Below are positions 40,413-52,100 of a stretch of 64,000 nucleotides of DNA, one piece after another. The stretch is from the NCBI GenBank assembly GCA_946902875.1, contig OX336336.1, forward strand, positions 27,607,558 to 27,671,557, written 5' to 3'. Both the position numbers and the translations under genes were made by a program. Within the stretch, counting starts at the first letter, position 1. Every line of letters begins with the position of its first letter. The stretch is from Nematopogon swammerdamellus. Taxonomy: Eukaryota > Arthropoda > Insecta > Lepidoptera > Adelidae. The notes under the pieces are model-generated. The model was not told the origin of the DNA and made no database searches. It saw only the letters and a list, made by a program, of their open reading frames with translations.

Positions 40413-40745
40413 CATACATATCACACACGCTGAATCCCGACAATCGGGGTAAGCAGAGTAATCGGTGTTGTGCTGCAAGAACTGTGGTAAATTACAGCAC
40501 AACACCGACCACCACGTTTCGCAAATTATTCGAACAAGATTCAATCGATCAAGCAGCAAGTAAGGCACGAAGACCCACCTGCTGCATGACTCGGTGGAAG
40601 TACCGTGCCAAAGTGAGAGGTGGCGAGCCTGTCGCCCTTTAGCACGGCATCTTGTCCTTATCCCTTAGTCGCCTTTTACGGCATGCACGGGGAGAGATGC
40701 AGTGAGGCTATTCTTTTTATTAAGTACCGGCCCCACACGGTACTG
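40413..40745 (+). repeat. SINE-3 copy
   Basis: Complete forward copy from TACATATCACACACGCTGAA to CCACACGGTACTG. With the copy at 39787 it makes a wide inverted repeat. Confidence 0.85.
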
Positions 40746-40779
40746 TGTGATATGTACTATGTATATGTATGTATGTATG

Positions 40780-41392
40780 TAAGGAAAGGAAGGATAGGTA
40801 TATAAACAGATTCAGTGACTACATCATGAGAGTTGGAGTCTTGAAGGCCGAGGCGTAATCCTTCCGAGCGAGCACTCGCGAGGTTTCTATTGATCTCTCG
40901 ACATTGTTCCGCGCTAAGACGGGGCCGGCTTCTTACAACGCGATAACGGGCTTGTTGACCCGAGAGCGGCCGGTCTACTGGAGCAGACACTAATTCCTGT
41001 TCTAGATATTGGCAAATACACTTACGCAACATACTTACAACATACGCAAATGTTTCCCAAAGTGTTTTGTAGGAAATTATGCTAGTGTGGAGTTTGAATA
41101 AAAAAATTGCCTAATTGTTAAAATACCACGCAAACTCAGGGGCAGAGCTGGACTGGAAAAATTGCGAATTTGAGAGTACCAAAGAGCTAGACGAAAGATA
41201 TTTATATAATATAACTACTCTAGTACAGGGATTCTCAAACTTTTTTTTCATGTACTCCACTAGAACCAATATGTTTGGCGACGTACCACTTTTACCTACA
41301 AGAAGCTAATAATAAGGCTTATCTTCTAATCTACACTCTTGTGTTCTCTTTCGAGGTTAGCATCAAAGAGTTTGTATTAAGTCGCTGCGCTC
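40780..41392. other. intergenic, possible hAT end
   Basis: A 60-80 codon minus-strand frame at 40790-41030 has no known motif. From 41226 the text CAGGGATTCTCAAAC, a T-run and GACGTACCAC resemble the left end of hAT-like elements, but no right end was found. Confidence 0.3.
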
Positions 41393-41585
41393 GGTTTTTT
41401 TTTTTTTTTATTGAAACTGACACGGTTGGCTACATCACCTACAACATCCGTGATGTCAGCCCATAACACCGGGTGAACTTGGTGCCACGTCAGCGTCCTT
41501 ATACAAACTCTTTGGTTAGCATCACACCAAAGTTCAATAAATTAATGATTCTCTTTCTTGTGGAATGTAAGTGATCTATATTATG

Positions 41586-41990
41586 GAAGGCGGCGGGTGG
41601 CCGAGTGATTTGGGCATCGGCTTCTCATGCGAGAGGTCCGCCGTTCAAATCCGGTCGGCGTGTACCAATGAGTTTTTTCTGATGAAAAAATTACGTGCAT
41701 ACCTACCTACACCTGATGCTTCACCGTTCGGAACCGGTGTAAAACTGTAGGTCCCTTCCCTTGCCCCTTACTAGGTGGTAGGCTCTAATTGTAGCCGACC
41801 GGGTTGGTACCACCGTACTGGATGTAAGATGGCCGCAAGCAACCTCGGTTGTGTTCTCCTCTAGTCCAGTATAGCCAGCAATCCAGGGAAGTCTCCGGTA
41901 TGGCACCTACCTTCTCGGAGGTGATATTGGCTGGTCGGAGCATGCGCTTTGACCCCTCCGACTCAGCCACCCATACCGGATTATATAAAA
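41586..41990 (+). repeat. SINE-2 copy, forward
   Basis: Starts with the tRNA-Ser-like head GGCGGGTGGCCGAGTGATTT and B-box-like GTTCAAATCC, and ends GGATTATATAAAAAAAA. Confidence 0.88.
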
Positions 41991-42191
41991 AAAATTTATG
42001 TAGAATGATTCTCCTGGAATGTAAGTGATCTCGGAATGTAATCTAAAAATACATTTCTTATGGAATTTAGTTCTGAAAAATCATGTTTAAAATATTCTTC
42101 GGAACTCACTATGAGCATTTGAAAGTGGGTTTTTATTGCTAAGAACATCATAATTCTAATTCTATTTCTGTTCATCAACAATAGAGTCTAG

Positions 42192-42341
42192 TATAATGCG
42201 CGGGGCGGATCTCGGCGTGTCGCCGCCGCAGCGGCTCGTCAGTGTTCTCCCTCGCACCCGCACCGTACTTGTATAGTGTATTCGCGTGGCGGGTCGCCCG
42301 CTGCGGTGACGACACGCCGAGATCCGTCCCGCGCATTATAT
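42192..42341. mobile_element. GC-rich MITE
   Basis: Inverted ends TATAATGCGCGGGGCGGATC...GTGTCG and complement, about 150 bp, TA-rich flanks. Confidence 0.8.
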
Positions 42342-42684
42342 GTTATAAATTTATTTGCATAGAAAAAGTTGTGCTAAATACTCTTCTAGCCTTCCTTAAA
42401 ATTTCGTAGCGCCTCCAGGGTCGAGGAATATTATTTCGAATACAAAATCTTTGTAATAAACGAATAGATAGGAGAGGTCCGACTCAGGATTCTCGGGGCT
42501 TGATTGGTCGAATTCGAATTCGTGGCAGCCCGAATTTTGAGTATTTCCCGCACTGCGCAGGCCCCATGGTGCCATAGAGGCGGCGCAAGGCGTGGGCGAC
42601 GCGACGTGGGCGACCGCCCACGGCCTCGCGGCCCAAGGGGCCTCGCGCCTCGAAAGTTCATGCAGCGGAAATCTATTTCGACAG

Positions 42685-42940
42685 GCGACTAAGGGATATG
42701 ACTCCCTTCTTATATTACTAGGTGGTAGGGTTTGACCCGCCCGGGTTGATACCACCGCACTGAATGAAAGGTCGGTCGAAACGGCTATGTAAATGGTTTG
42801 TGTTTTCCGTCCAGTTCAGTGTGGCCGGCACGACCGAAGGGAAGCGCTGACGTGGCACCAAGTTCATCCGGTGTTAAGGGCTGACATCACGGATGTTGTA
42901 GGTGATGTAGCCACCCGTGTCAGTTTCCATAAAAAAAAAA
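42685..42940 (+). repeat. SINE-1 copy, head missing
   Basis: From GCGACTAAGGGATATGACTC to CAGTTTCCATAAAAAAAAAA. Confidence 0.8.
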
Positions 42941-43280
42941 GTGAAAACCCATAAAATCCATCCTCTACTGCCACCAGAGAGGGCCTCGCAAAATGTATCT
43001 TGCCCACATCAAATTTTGGTCTTGCCCCGCCCCTATTATAAATCCTACCGACCTAGACTAGAGCCTAATCAGCCTATTAGTAAATCAGGGCCTGGTTATG
43101 GTATCGAATTTATCGCACGAAAGTGTTAGGTACTATCATACGTCAATTTGGTGTGTCAGAATTTGTGAATTATTTTGACTGTTCTTCTGTTTTGTTTATC
43201 GAAGTCAATACTTCAATCAAGTATCAATAGCACGTATCAATATACCCCCGGTAGAACTTAAGTTTTTTAAAATATATTAT

Positions 43281-43743
43281 ACAGCGGGTGTATCAGGATA
43301 GGTTTTCGAAACTTCAGGTTTCGAAAGGGGCCCATATTTGAAGACGAAAAGCTCAGAAACTTTTTCCCAGATTCGATCATTTTACAGTACTTTTTGGTTA
43401 AAATCCATTCTTCAAGATTTGGTGGATGGTTAACATCCGCCTTTATTAAATACAAAATAAATTCTAACTCATGCATGAATAAAAATGGGTAGGTTGCATA
43501 CATAACTAGTACCATTGAACTGCGTGTAGGTAAATTCCAAACACTGAAAGTTCAATGACCTCAAAAGAAAAAGAGGACTGAATTAGTTCACTGCACTCTC
43601 CAGTCTCACTGTCCATCGAGTTTTTATTACAATTTCCAACTTTTGTATGACAAAAAAACAACGGAATTTCGATTTGAGTGCATAAGGATTTTTTTCTTCT
43701 TTCTATTCCTGAAGTTTCTCAAACCTATCCTGATACACCCTGT
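43281..43743. mobile_element. TIR element, second copy of the 1691-2160 family
   Basis: Same ends (GTGTATCAGGATAGGTTTTC and CCTATCCTGATACACCC) and same interior as at 1691. The left TIR has a GC insertion (ACAGCGGGTG) and the right TA flank is lost. Confidence 0.8.
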
Positions 43744-43744
43744 G

Positions 43745-44100
43745 TAGACAGCCAGCATGATGGGTGTCTGTACCCAACGGAACCCAACGGAAGATCAGAC
43801 ACTGCCAATAACAGCACTCCTCGCGAAACCACGCTCAGAGAGGCGCCATGCCGGCTATGAGGCAGACAAAAAGGTTGTCGTCTAATTTATTGACACGCCT
43901 TTTGAAGATTCCCAGGTTATAGGTGTTGGGGAACACACTCACCGGAAGACCGTTCCATATTTTCACCGTACGACATAGGAACGATTTCGAAAAGCAATGT
44001 GATCTCAGAAGTTAGGTATCAACAACGTATGGATGTTCCGGGCGAGTCTGGCGCGTGTGGCGGAGACGGTTGGGGGCAGGAGGGATGACGGAAGCCAAAA
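43745..44100 (-). pseudogene. LINE 3' end fragment
   Basis: On the minus strand it contains a degenerate C-terminal tail similar to that at 55352-55753 (GTTCCATATTTTCACCGTAC corresponds to the K/RVWN.LP segment) and the CACTCCTCGCGAAACCACGC 3' UTR of the same family. 5'-truncated. Confidence 0.6.
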
Positions 44101-44225
44101 GACAAACAAAGTGAATGAAGATATCTTAAAAAATATGTAGAAAAATATATTTCTTTATTAGGTAGGCACATTACTTACATAAACATTATAAATTAATATG
44201 GTAACAGCACAACGCACAACCTTAA

Positions 44226-45236
44226 GAGTGTTCCGTGCAAAATGACAGGCGACGGTGCTGCCACTCAAGTAAATAATATATATCTCTTAAACAAAGCCAT
44301 AACTGGGAAAAACAACACCGTACCGTGTGGGGCCGGTACTTTAAAAGAATAGCCCCACTGCATCTCTCCCCGTGTATGTCGTAAAAGGCGACTAAGGGAT
44401 ATGACTCCCTTCTTATATTACTAGGTGGTAGGGTTTAACCCGCCCGGGTTGGTACCACCGCACTGAATGAAAGGTCGGCCGAAACGGCTATGTAAATAGT
44501 TTGTGTTTTCCGTCCAGTTCAGTGTAGCCGGCACGACCGAAGGGAAGCACTGACATGGCACCAAGTTCACCCGGTGTTATGGGCTGACATCACGGATGTT
44601 GTAGGTGATGGAAGCCAACCGTGTCAGTTTCCATAAAAAAAAAAAAAAAACATGAAGCTGTAGTTCATTTGATTATGATATTCTAAGGCACTGGAAACAG
44701 TTTTGTATTGCTCTGATTATCCATAAACATAATAACGGATTACGGTGGCCATCGAAATCCGTTATAATGACTGGTGCATAAACTGAGCAATACAAAACTG
44801 TTTTCAGTATCTTAGAATATCATAATCATAATGAACTACAGCTTCATGGCTTGTTTTTTCTAGTTATGGCTTTGTTTAAGATATATATATTATTTATTTG
44901 AGTGGCAGCACTGTCGCCTGTCATTTCGCACGGAACCAGGCCTCACGCACTCTATGTACTTGCGCGCGCTAACTACCTACCGCCCGACGGGCCGCCGGCG
45001 GTCTATTTCAGTGAAAATTCGTCAGCCGCGCGAAGTATACATAGACGCTCGCCCACGCAACTGCGCGCAGCTTCAAAGCAATAACCACTTTACACTCGAT
45101 CGTTAAGGTACATTTTCGCACGCAGCGATTAGCGACGTGAAGCAGTAGGCTATTAAATCCCGAAGGTAGGAACATTTTCTATGGAGTGATTTATCTGTTA
45201 CGAAGTAACTATTAAGTAATCTGTGACGGAACGCTC
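44226..45236. mobile_element. palindromic TTAA-flanked element (piggyBac-like MITE)
   Basis: TTAA is at both ends (44222-44225, 45237-45240) with inverted GAGTGTTCCGT / ACGGAACGCTC. The left part (44226-44320 plus 44653-44715) is the reverse complement of 44780-44935 (ATGACAGGCGAC, CTGCCACTCAA, CATGAAGCTGTAG). A SINE splits the left arm. TTAA duplication is the piggyBac hallmark. No transposase. Confidence 0.8.
44322..44652 (+). repeat. SINE-1/SINE-3 mosaic copy inside the TTAA element
   Basis: From TACCGTGTGGGGCCGGTACT to CATAAAAAAAAAAAAAA. It interrupts the left arm of the palindrome. Confidence 0.85.
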
Positions 45237-45544
45237 TTAATGTTTTGAAAACATACATAACCTGCGCAAATAAAGAATGAATATGAAAATGTCCAACCTA
45301 ATCAATTAAACAATACATAATATAAAATTCAAACTGGGGCGCAACAGAAATAGGCCCATTGCTACTAAAGTTCTAAGTCGATTTCCAAAATGATTTTATA
45401 TGAATTAGATGCACCGCACAATTAGAATGAATCTCGCACCTATTTACATCTGCATACGGTTCGTGTTTCAATCATCAGTGCTCGGGTAGCACTGTTTGAG
45501 TATTGTTTCCGCCTTAAATACCGACCCCGCTCAGTACACCATTT

Positions 45545-45955
45545 TCATTTTTTTTTTTATGTAATCCATTATGGGTGGCTGTCTCGGAGGAGCCAAAGCA
45601 CATGCTCTGACTAGCCAATATTACCTCCGAGAAGGTAGGTGCCAAACCGGAGACTTCCCTGGATTGCTGGCTATACTGGACTAGGGGAGAACACAACCGA
45701 GGCTGCTATGCGGCCATCTTACATCCAGTATGGTGGTACCAACCCAGTCGGCTACAATTTGAGCCTACCACCTAGTAAGGCGCAAGGGAAGGGACCTACA
45801 GTTTTACACCGGTTCCGAACGGTGAAGCAGCAGGTGTAGGTATGCACGTAAATTTTTTCGTCAGAAAAAACTCATTGGTACACGCCGACCGGATTCGAAC
45901 CGCGGACCTCTCGCATGAGAAGCCGATGCCCAAACCACTCGGCCACCCGTCGCTT
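45545..45955 (-). repeat. SINE-2 copy just downstream of Sld5
   Basis: Complete reverse copy. Its head ends about 80 bp beyond the Sld5 stop codon (in Sld5 direction), so it may be part of the Sld5 3' UTR. Confidence 0.85.
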
Positions 45956-46031
45956 CATTTGCTTCAGCAGTTTGTAGATTATTTTGTAGTACACCAGGTG
46001 CCAAGTGTCTGAAGCTTTAGTTAAACAATAC

Positions 46032-46105
46032 TTAGATCAGCTGTACTTTTCCAGATTTGACTAATTCTGCAATCACTTTGTACTGCATGATGTGTTGAGC
46101 GCCCT
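46032..46105 (-). CDS. Sld5: Sld5 exon 5 (C-terminal B-domain strand)
   Basis: Encodes EGAQHIMQYKVIAELVKSGK then VQLI and stop TAA (complement at 46032-46034). The acceptor is TTTCCAG and the first two bases complete a Glu codon from exon 4. The LV.SG.V.LI end is the conserved C-terminus of Sld5. Confidence 0.93.
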
Positions 46106-49100
46106 CTGGAAACAATTCCTTAGTTTAGAAACTAAAAGCGTTAGAACCCGAGCAAATTTATCAGCTTGAAAATTAGTTCAGCAGAAGAAGGTGTGGAACT
46201 AAGCTTGCGATGGCTTCACCGAACATATCCGGGCCCATCGGCAGTAGAGGAGGGTGTTAATCGAGGTCGGGACTAGCGAGTGGCCACTCTAAATTTCCCG
46301 CGCATGATTCACGTTTCGGCTCGCATCAAGCCGTCGTCAGCTAGTCTGCGTTGACTAGGACGCGGGGCCACCACCTCCCTCTCTCTACCTATCCATATGC
46401 TGTAGGATGATTCCAGTGACGTTTTCGAAGCTCTCTCCATGTATGAGCTTAGCGTAGATCTTGGCAGCCCTAGATTCTTGAAGAGACTGTAGAGCGACTT
46501 CGCTGGTAGTCCTCTTGCTCCGACTTCCACAGCGAAGAGATCAGTTTTGAATCCGTTTCTCCGTCCGTCTACTAAGTTGCACTAGAAGGTGTGGAACTAA
46601 GCTTGCGATTCATCATGATCATCAGGCCCGTTCGTCATTCGTATTCATCAACATCGGGTCCACTGCTGGGCATAGGTCTCTCTCAAGTCGGCTGGCTACA
46701 GTGAGCCCAGTGAGTTACTGAGAACAACGGCCTTGCGTCAAAGCGTCGGCAGCCGTTGACAATAACAACAACAAAACCAACAAGACCTGCTTTTTTTTTA
46801 AAGGTAGGCATGACATATTGCTCACGCCAGACTAGCGCAGAGGTGTTATTCCGATGGCTCCCATGGGCATTCGGATAATTACGGGGGCTGCGAATACATT
46901 TGAAGGACCCCAGACTGCGTGACTCATGCTATTCCTGCCAGATCTTAGTGTCATGCCAGTGCAATAATTGTGTATATAATTGTATAATGACATGTATATA
47001 ATTGAGTGTATAATTGACATGACTTGATACGATATGTATCAACAATTTCTGACAAAGGCTCTATACACCTGATTTTATCTATACTTTTACTTTAACTTTT
47101 GATTTTATGTGGTCAGAATTATGAAGCTTAAATTATAGTAATTTTTTGTTTATTTTTTTTAAGGAAAACTGTCAGGGTTGGCTACATCACCTACAACACC
47201 CGTGATGTCAGCCCATAACACCGGGTGAACTTGGTGCCACGTCAGTGCTTCCCTTCGGTCGTGCCGGCTACACTGAACTGGACGGAAAACACAAACTATT
47301 TACATAGCCGTTTCGACCGACCTTTCATTCAGTGCGGTGGTATCCACCCGGGCGGGTTAAACCCTACCACCTAGTGATATAAGAAGGGAGTCATATCCCT
47401 TTGTCGCCTTTTACGACATACACGGGGAGAGATGCAGTGGGGCTATTCTTTTAAAGTACCGGCCCCACACGGTACAAACTATATCTTAACACTGTAAGCT
47501 GTATCTATTGTGTAGCTAGCTAGTCTCAATGTACTTATAGTAATCGAAGATGTTAGTTTCTTACCGGCTGTTCTTTGTGGGTGTAATCGAATCGGATTTT
47601 AAAAACTAAACAGGACAAATTCAAGCGTAGTGTACTACCAAACGAATGATGAAAAAATCTGTTAAGTGCGAGTTTTACTCGCGCACGAAGGTTTCCGTAT
47701 CTATCCGCTATCAATAATATCCGCCTATCTGCTCAGGTGGCATGGTCTTCGAATTTTAATTTCGAAGATATGTAGGACGATCGGAGAGAAGCCTCAATGA
47801 GGTCGATAGCAATTTACGGTGGGAAAATGACAGCACCTCAATGAGGTCGTTGGCAATTTAGCGGCTATAACAATGCAATGTATAAAAGCTTGTGGCGCCA
47901 TCTGTTATTCAATAGTGTGACTAATCGATTTTAATGAAACGTTTCTTGTATGAGGGCCCCCCTAAATTTTTTACTTTTTCTTATTTTTCTTATTTGTTGT
48001 TTCATCCGCCATAGTAACACATATTCTGTGAAAGTTTCAACCGGCTACCTATTACGGTTCAAGAGATACAGCCCTCGGACAGACGGACGGATGGACGGAC
48101 GGATGGACGGACGGACAGACGACGGAGGCTTAGTAATAGGCTTCCGTCTGGGATACGGAAACCTAAAAAGTATAAAGAATAAAGAATGTCCCCATGGCAT
48201 CATACCTTCCAAATTAACCAGTATGTCGTCATCGTCATCGGTGACTCCCTCCAGTACGACGACAGCGTTGACTGTCTCGCGCGCCTTCACGAACACGTGG
48301 CTGTTGAGGTCCGGGTGTGCGGCCATCTTGCCCGCGTCGAAGCTCTGCATGTTGCCTGGCATCCGGTCCAGGCAGGACGCCTTCGAACCAAATGAAAATA
48401 TACTTTTTCGGATTACACGTCAAACTGTAGGTATAGGTTTCTGAAAACGGGATATTATCTTGATAAATTCACCTTATTTTAATAGCTACAGCAACTCTCA
48501 GATAATTGATTAATAAGAAAGAAGCTGCACGCACACAGAATTTTGAGTAATTTAAAAAAATATATTGGTTACCCTGGGGACAACCCCTTTTTTCCATACA
48601 AAACTAGGGACAAAATTGTCCCCTGGGTCACCCCTAAAAATTTGGTTAATGTTTTATTTTAAATAGTTCTCTTCTTTTATTTCAATTGCCTATCAACCTA
48701 AGTATTTTATACTTATTGATTTTCAACTAAGCAATAAATTGTAATAAACTTTTTTTTTATTTGACTTTGCAGCTGGTTTTTACGTTACAAGAAAAAGTTG
48801 ATTCACCCAGGTACCACCGCACTGAGTGAAGGGTCGGTCCAAGCGGCTATGTAAATGGTTCGTGTTTTCCGTTCAGTTCAGTGTAGCCGGCGCTACCAAG
48901 TTCACCCGGTGTTATGGGCTGACATCACGGATGTTTTAAGGTATACCACTGCACTGAATGAAAGGTCGGTTGAAACGATTATGAAATAGTTTGTGTAGCC
49001 GGCATGACCGAAGGGAAGCACTGACATGGCACCTGCTTCAACAGCGGTGTTACGGGCTGACATCACGGATGTAGGAAGCATCCTACAGAATATGAATAGG

Positions 49101-52100
49101 TAGATAGAGAGAGGTCGAGAGCGGGACTGGTGGTTCCCCGCGTCCTAGTCAACGCAGACTAGCTGACGAGGGCTTGATGCGAGCCGAAACGTGAAGCATG
49201 CGCGGGAAATTCAGAGTGGCTCGCTAGTCCCGGCCTCGATTAACACCCTCCTCTACTGCCGATGGGCCCGGATATGTTCGGTGAAGCCATCACAAGCTTA
49301 GTTCCACACCTACGGTGATGTAGCCAAGCGTATCAGTTTCCATAAAAAAAACCAACCTTCATGTGGCTCTCGTAGTTGAGTAGGTACTCTTGCGCGTATC
49401 GGTACTCGGCCGGCGTGAGGTAGTTGATTCCTCGCTCCGCGCGTTGCCGCTCCTCGCTCACGAGAGTGATGCAGTACTTCTCTATCTTCTGCAGACGCGT
49501 GCGGAGGTAGCTGCTGATGACGAACTATAAAGAAAAAGTTATATCCATTACGTACGTACATACCACAGAGCATGGAATACCGCGCGCCGTGCCTCCTAGA
49601 GACGCCTTGAGCGCGATTTCCCTACAACGCCGTTGAAGCCTGTGGGCGTGGCCTATGACTTACATATGTGTGTTGTGCGTGTGCATTTGTTTGTGCACTT
49701 GTGCGTGTGCCTAACTTGCTCCTCTTTGTGTGTAGTGTCGATACTAACACACACACACACACATACGAAGCGCTAGCAGCTCTGCGTACGATTATTGGGT
49801 TTCAAATATTATCGCTTAGGGCGTCTCTAGGAGGGGGCGCGCGCGGTATTACATGCTCTGTGGTACATAACGTCGCGCTGAATCTCGATAAGCAGCGTAA
49901 TCGGTGTTCCGCTGATGGAACATGATTACGATTTAAAGTGTGAGAGTTAGGCCCCTGACCCCTGTCGTCACTGCAACCTAAGAAGATCTATTTTGTATTT
50001 TTATTTTATTTTTCAAATTTGGAAAAACAAACAGGAATTTACAATCACAACACAAGGTAATACAAAATATAATTGAGTATGTAAAAATGCAGCAACGTTT
50101 TTCACATAATAACTACGTAAGTAAGAATATAGAAGGACAGGAATACAGAATACTTGGGGCATGAACATGAAACAAACAATTAAGCATAAACCTACAAATA
50201 ACACAAAGACAAAGAGACGGAAAGGGACGCGCACGGGGCAGGGATTGCATCCCTACATGCTGGATTTACCGCGGATGCGTACAAATCAATTCTTCAGATC
50301 TTTTTTTTTTTTTTATGGAACCTGACACGGTTGGCTACATCACCTACAACATCCGTGATGTCAGCCCATAACACAGGGTGAACTAGGTGCCATGTCAGTG
50401 CTTCCCTTCATTTCATGTCGGCTACACTAAACTGGACGGAAAACACGAACTATTTACATAGCCGTTTCGACCGACGTTTCGTTCAGTGCGGTGGTACCAA
50501 CCCGGCCGGGATAAACCCTACCACCTAGTAAGGTAAGAAGGGAAGGGACCTACAGTTTAAAGTGGAATCCGAACCACGGTCAGCCTCCAACGGTCGAGGG
50601 GTCACCCATCCAATCAATGACCGCGCTCAGCGTTGCTTAAAAACAGTTGACTAACCAACCGCGCCACTGAGCTACCGAGGCTGACGAATTTTCTTATCCC
50701 TTAGTCGACTTTTACGACATGCGACGGGGAGAGATGCAGTGGGGCTATTCTTTTTAAGTACCGACCCCACACGGTACAAATCTTTCTCTACAGAAGATCT
50801 TTCCTCTACAGAACCGGTAAACTCTGAAACGCTCTCCCTGCCCATATATTTCCCCCCAAGTACAGTCTCGGGTCCTTCAAGAGGGGCGTGAATGGGCACC
50901 TGTCAGGCCGGCATGGCATTCGCAACCCCCGCGTACGACCGAATGTCCATGGGCGTCGTTAGACACCTTATGAGTGACTCGGCGCCATATGTCGCGCTAT
51001 CAAATAAAAAAAATCATTTGGAATGGAAATCTACACTGTCCCTAAATAGGTATGGTAGGTGTGGTAGGTATGGTAGGTAGTTTAACTAAAGTAAGAATGT
51101 TAAATATAGTAGAACTAACCTAACCATAAAAGGATGGTGGAAGGAAACTCATTTAGAATGGAAATCTTCACTGTCCCAAAATAGGTATGGTAGGTATGGT
51201 AGGTAGTTTAACTAAAGTAAGAAAGTTGATATAGTAGAACTAACCAAACCATAAAAGGATGGTGGAAGGAAACTCATTTGGAATGGAAATTTTCACTGTC
51301 CCTAAATAGGTATGGTAGGTGTGGTAGGTATGGTAGATAGTTTAACTAAAGTAAGAATGTTAATATATTGCGTCGGCTCGTGTAGTAGTGTAGTAGAACT
51401 AACCTAACCTAACTTAACCTAACTTAGGTTGGGTCAGTGGGGGTTTTTCTCGCATCCGCATCTCGTCTCGTTCAATGAGTTTCCTTCCACCGTTCTTTTA
51501 TGGTTAGGTTAGTTCTACTATATTAACATGCTTACTTTAGTTAAACTACCTACCATACCTACCACACCTACCATACCTATTTAGGGTCAGTGAAGATTTC
51601 CATTGTAATTGTGTTTCCTTCCACCGACCTTTCATGGTTAGGTTAGTTCTACTATATTAACATGCTTACTTTAGTTAAACTACCTACCATACCTACCACA
51701 CCTACCATACCTATTTAGGGACGGTGAAGATTTCCATTCCAAATGAGTTTCCTTCCACCGTCCTTTTATCGTTAGGTTAGTTCTACTATATTAACATTCT
51801 TACTTTAGTTAAACTACCTACCATACCTACCACACCAACAATACCTATTTAGGGACAGTGTAGATTTCCATTCCAAATGAGTTTCCTTCCACTGTCCTTT
51901 TATCGTTACGTTAGTTCTACTATACTAACATGCTTACTTTAGTTAATCTACGTACCATACCTACCACACCTACCATAGTACCTATTTAGGGACAGTGTAG
52001 ATTTCCATTCCAAATGAGTTTCCTTCCACTGTCCTTTTATCGTTAGGTTAGTTCTACTATATTAACATTCTTACTTTAGTTAAACTACCTACCATACCTA

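Noticed and set aside
40757..41032. 91-codon minus-strand frame (CICQYLEQELVSAPVDRP...)
   Set aside because: No motif and no flanking splice signals tied to Sld5 or the ABC gene. It may be part of an unrecognised repeat.
48540..48640. Possible short inverted element (GGGGACAACCCC ... GGGACAAAATTGTCCCC)
   Set aside because: Only a small imperfect hairpin in Sld5 intron; no duplication and no second copy seen.
51400..51440. Interstitial telomere sequence (CCTAA/TTAGG words)
   Set aside because: Only a few imperfect words at the satellite switch point; not a real (TTAGG)n array.
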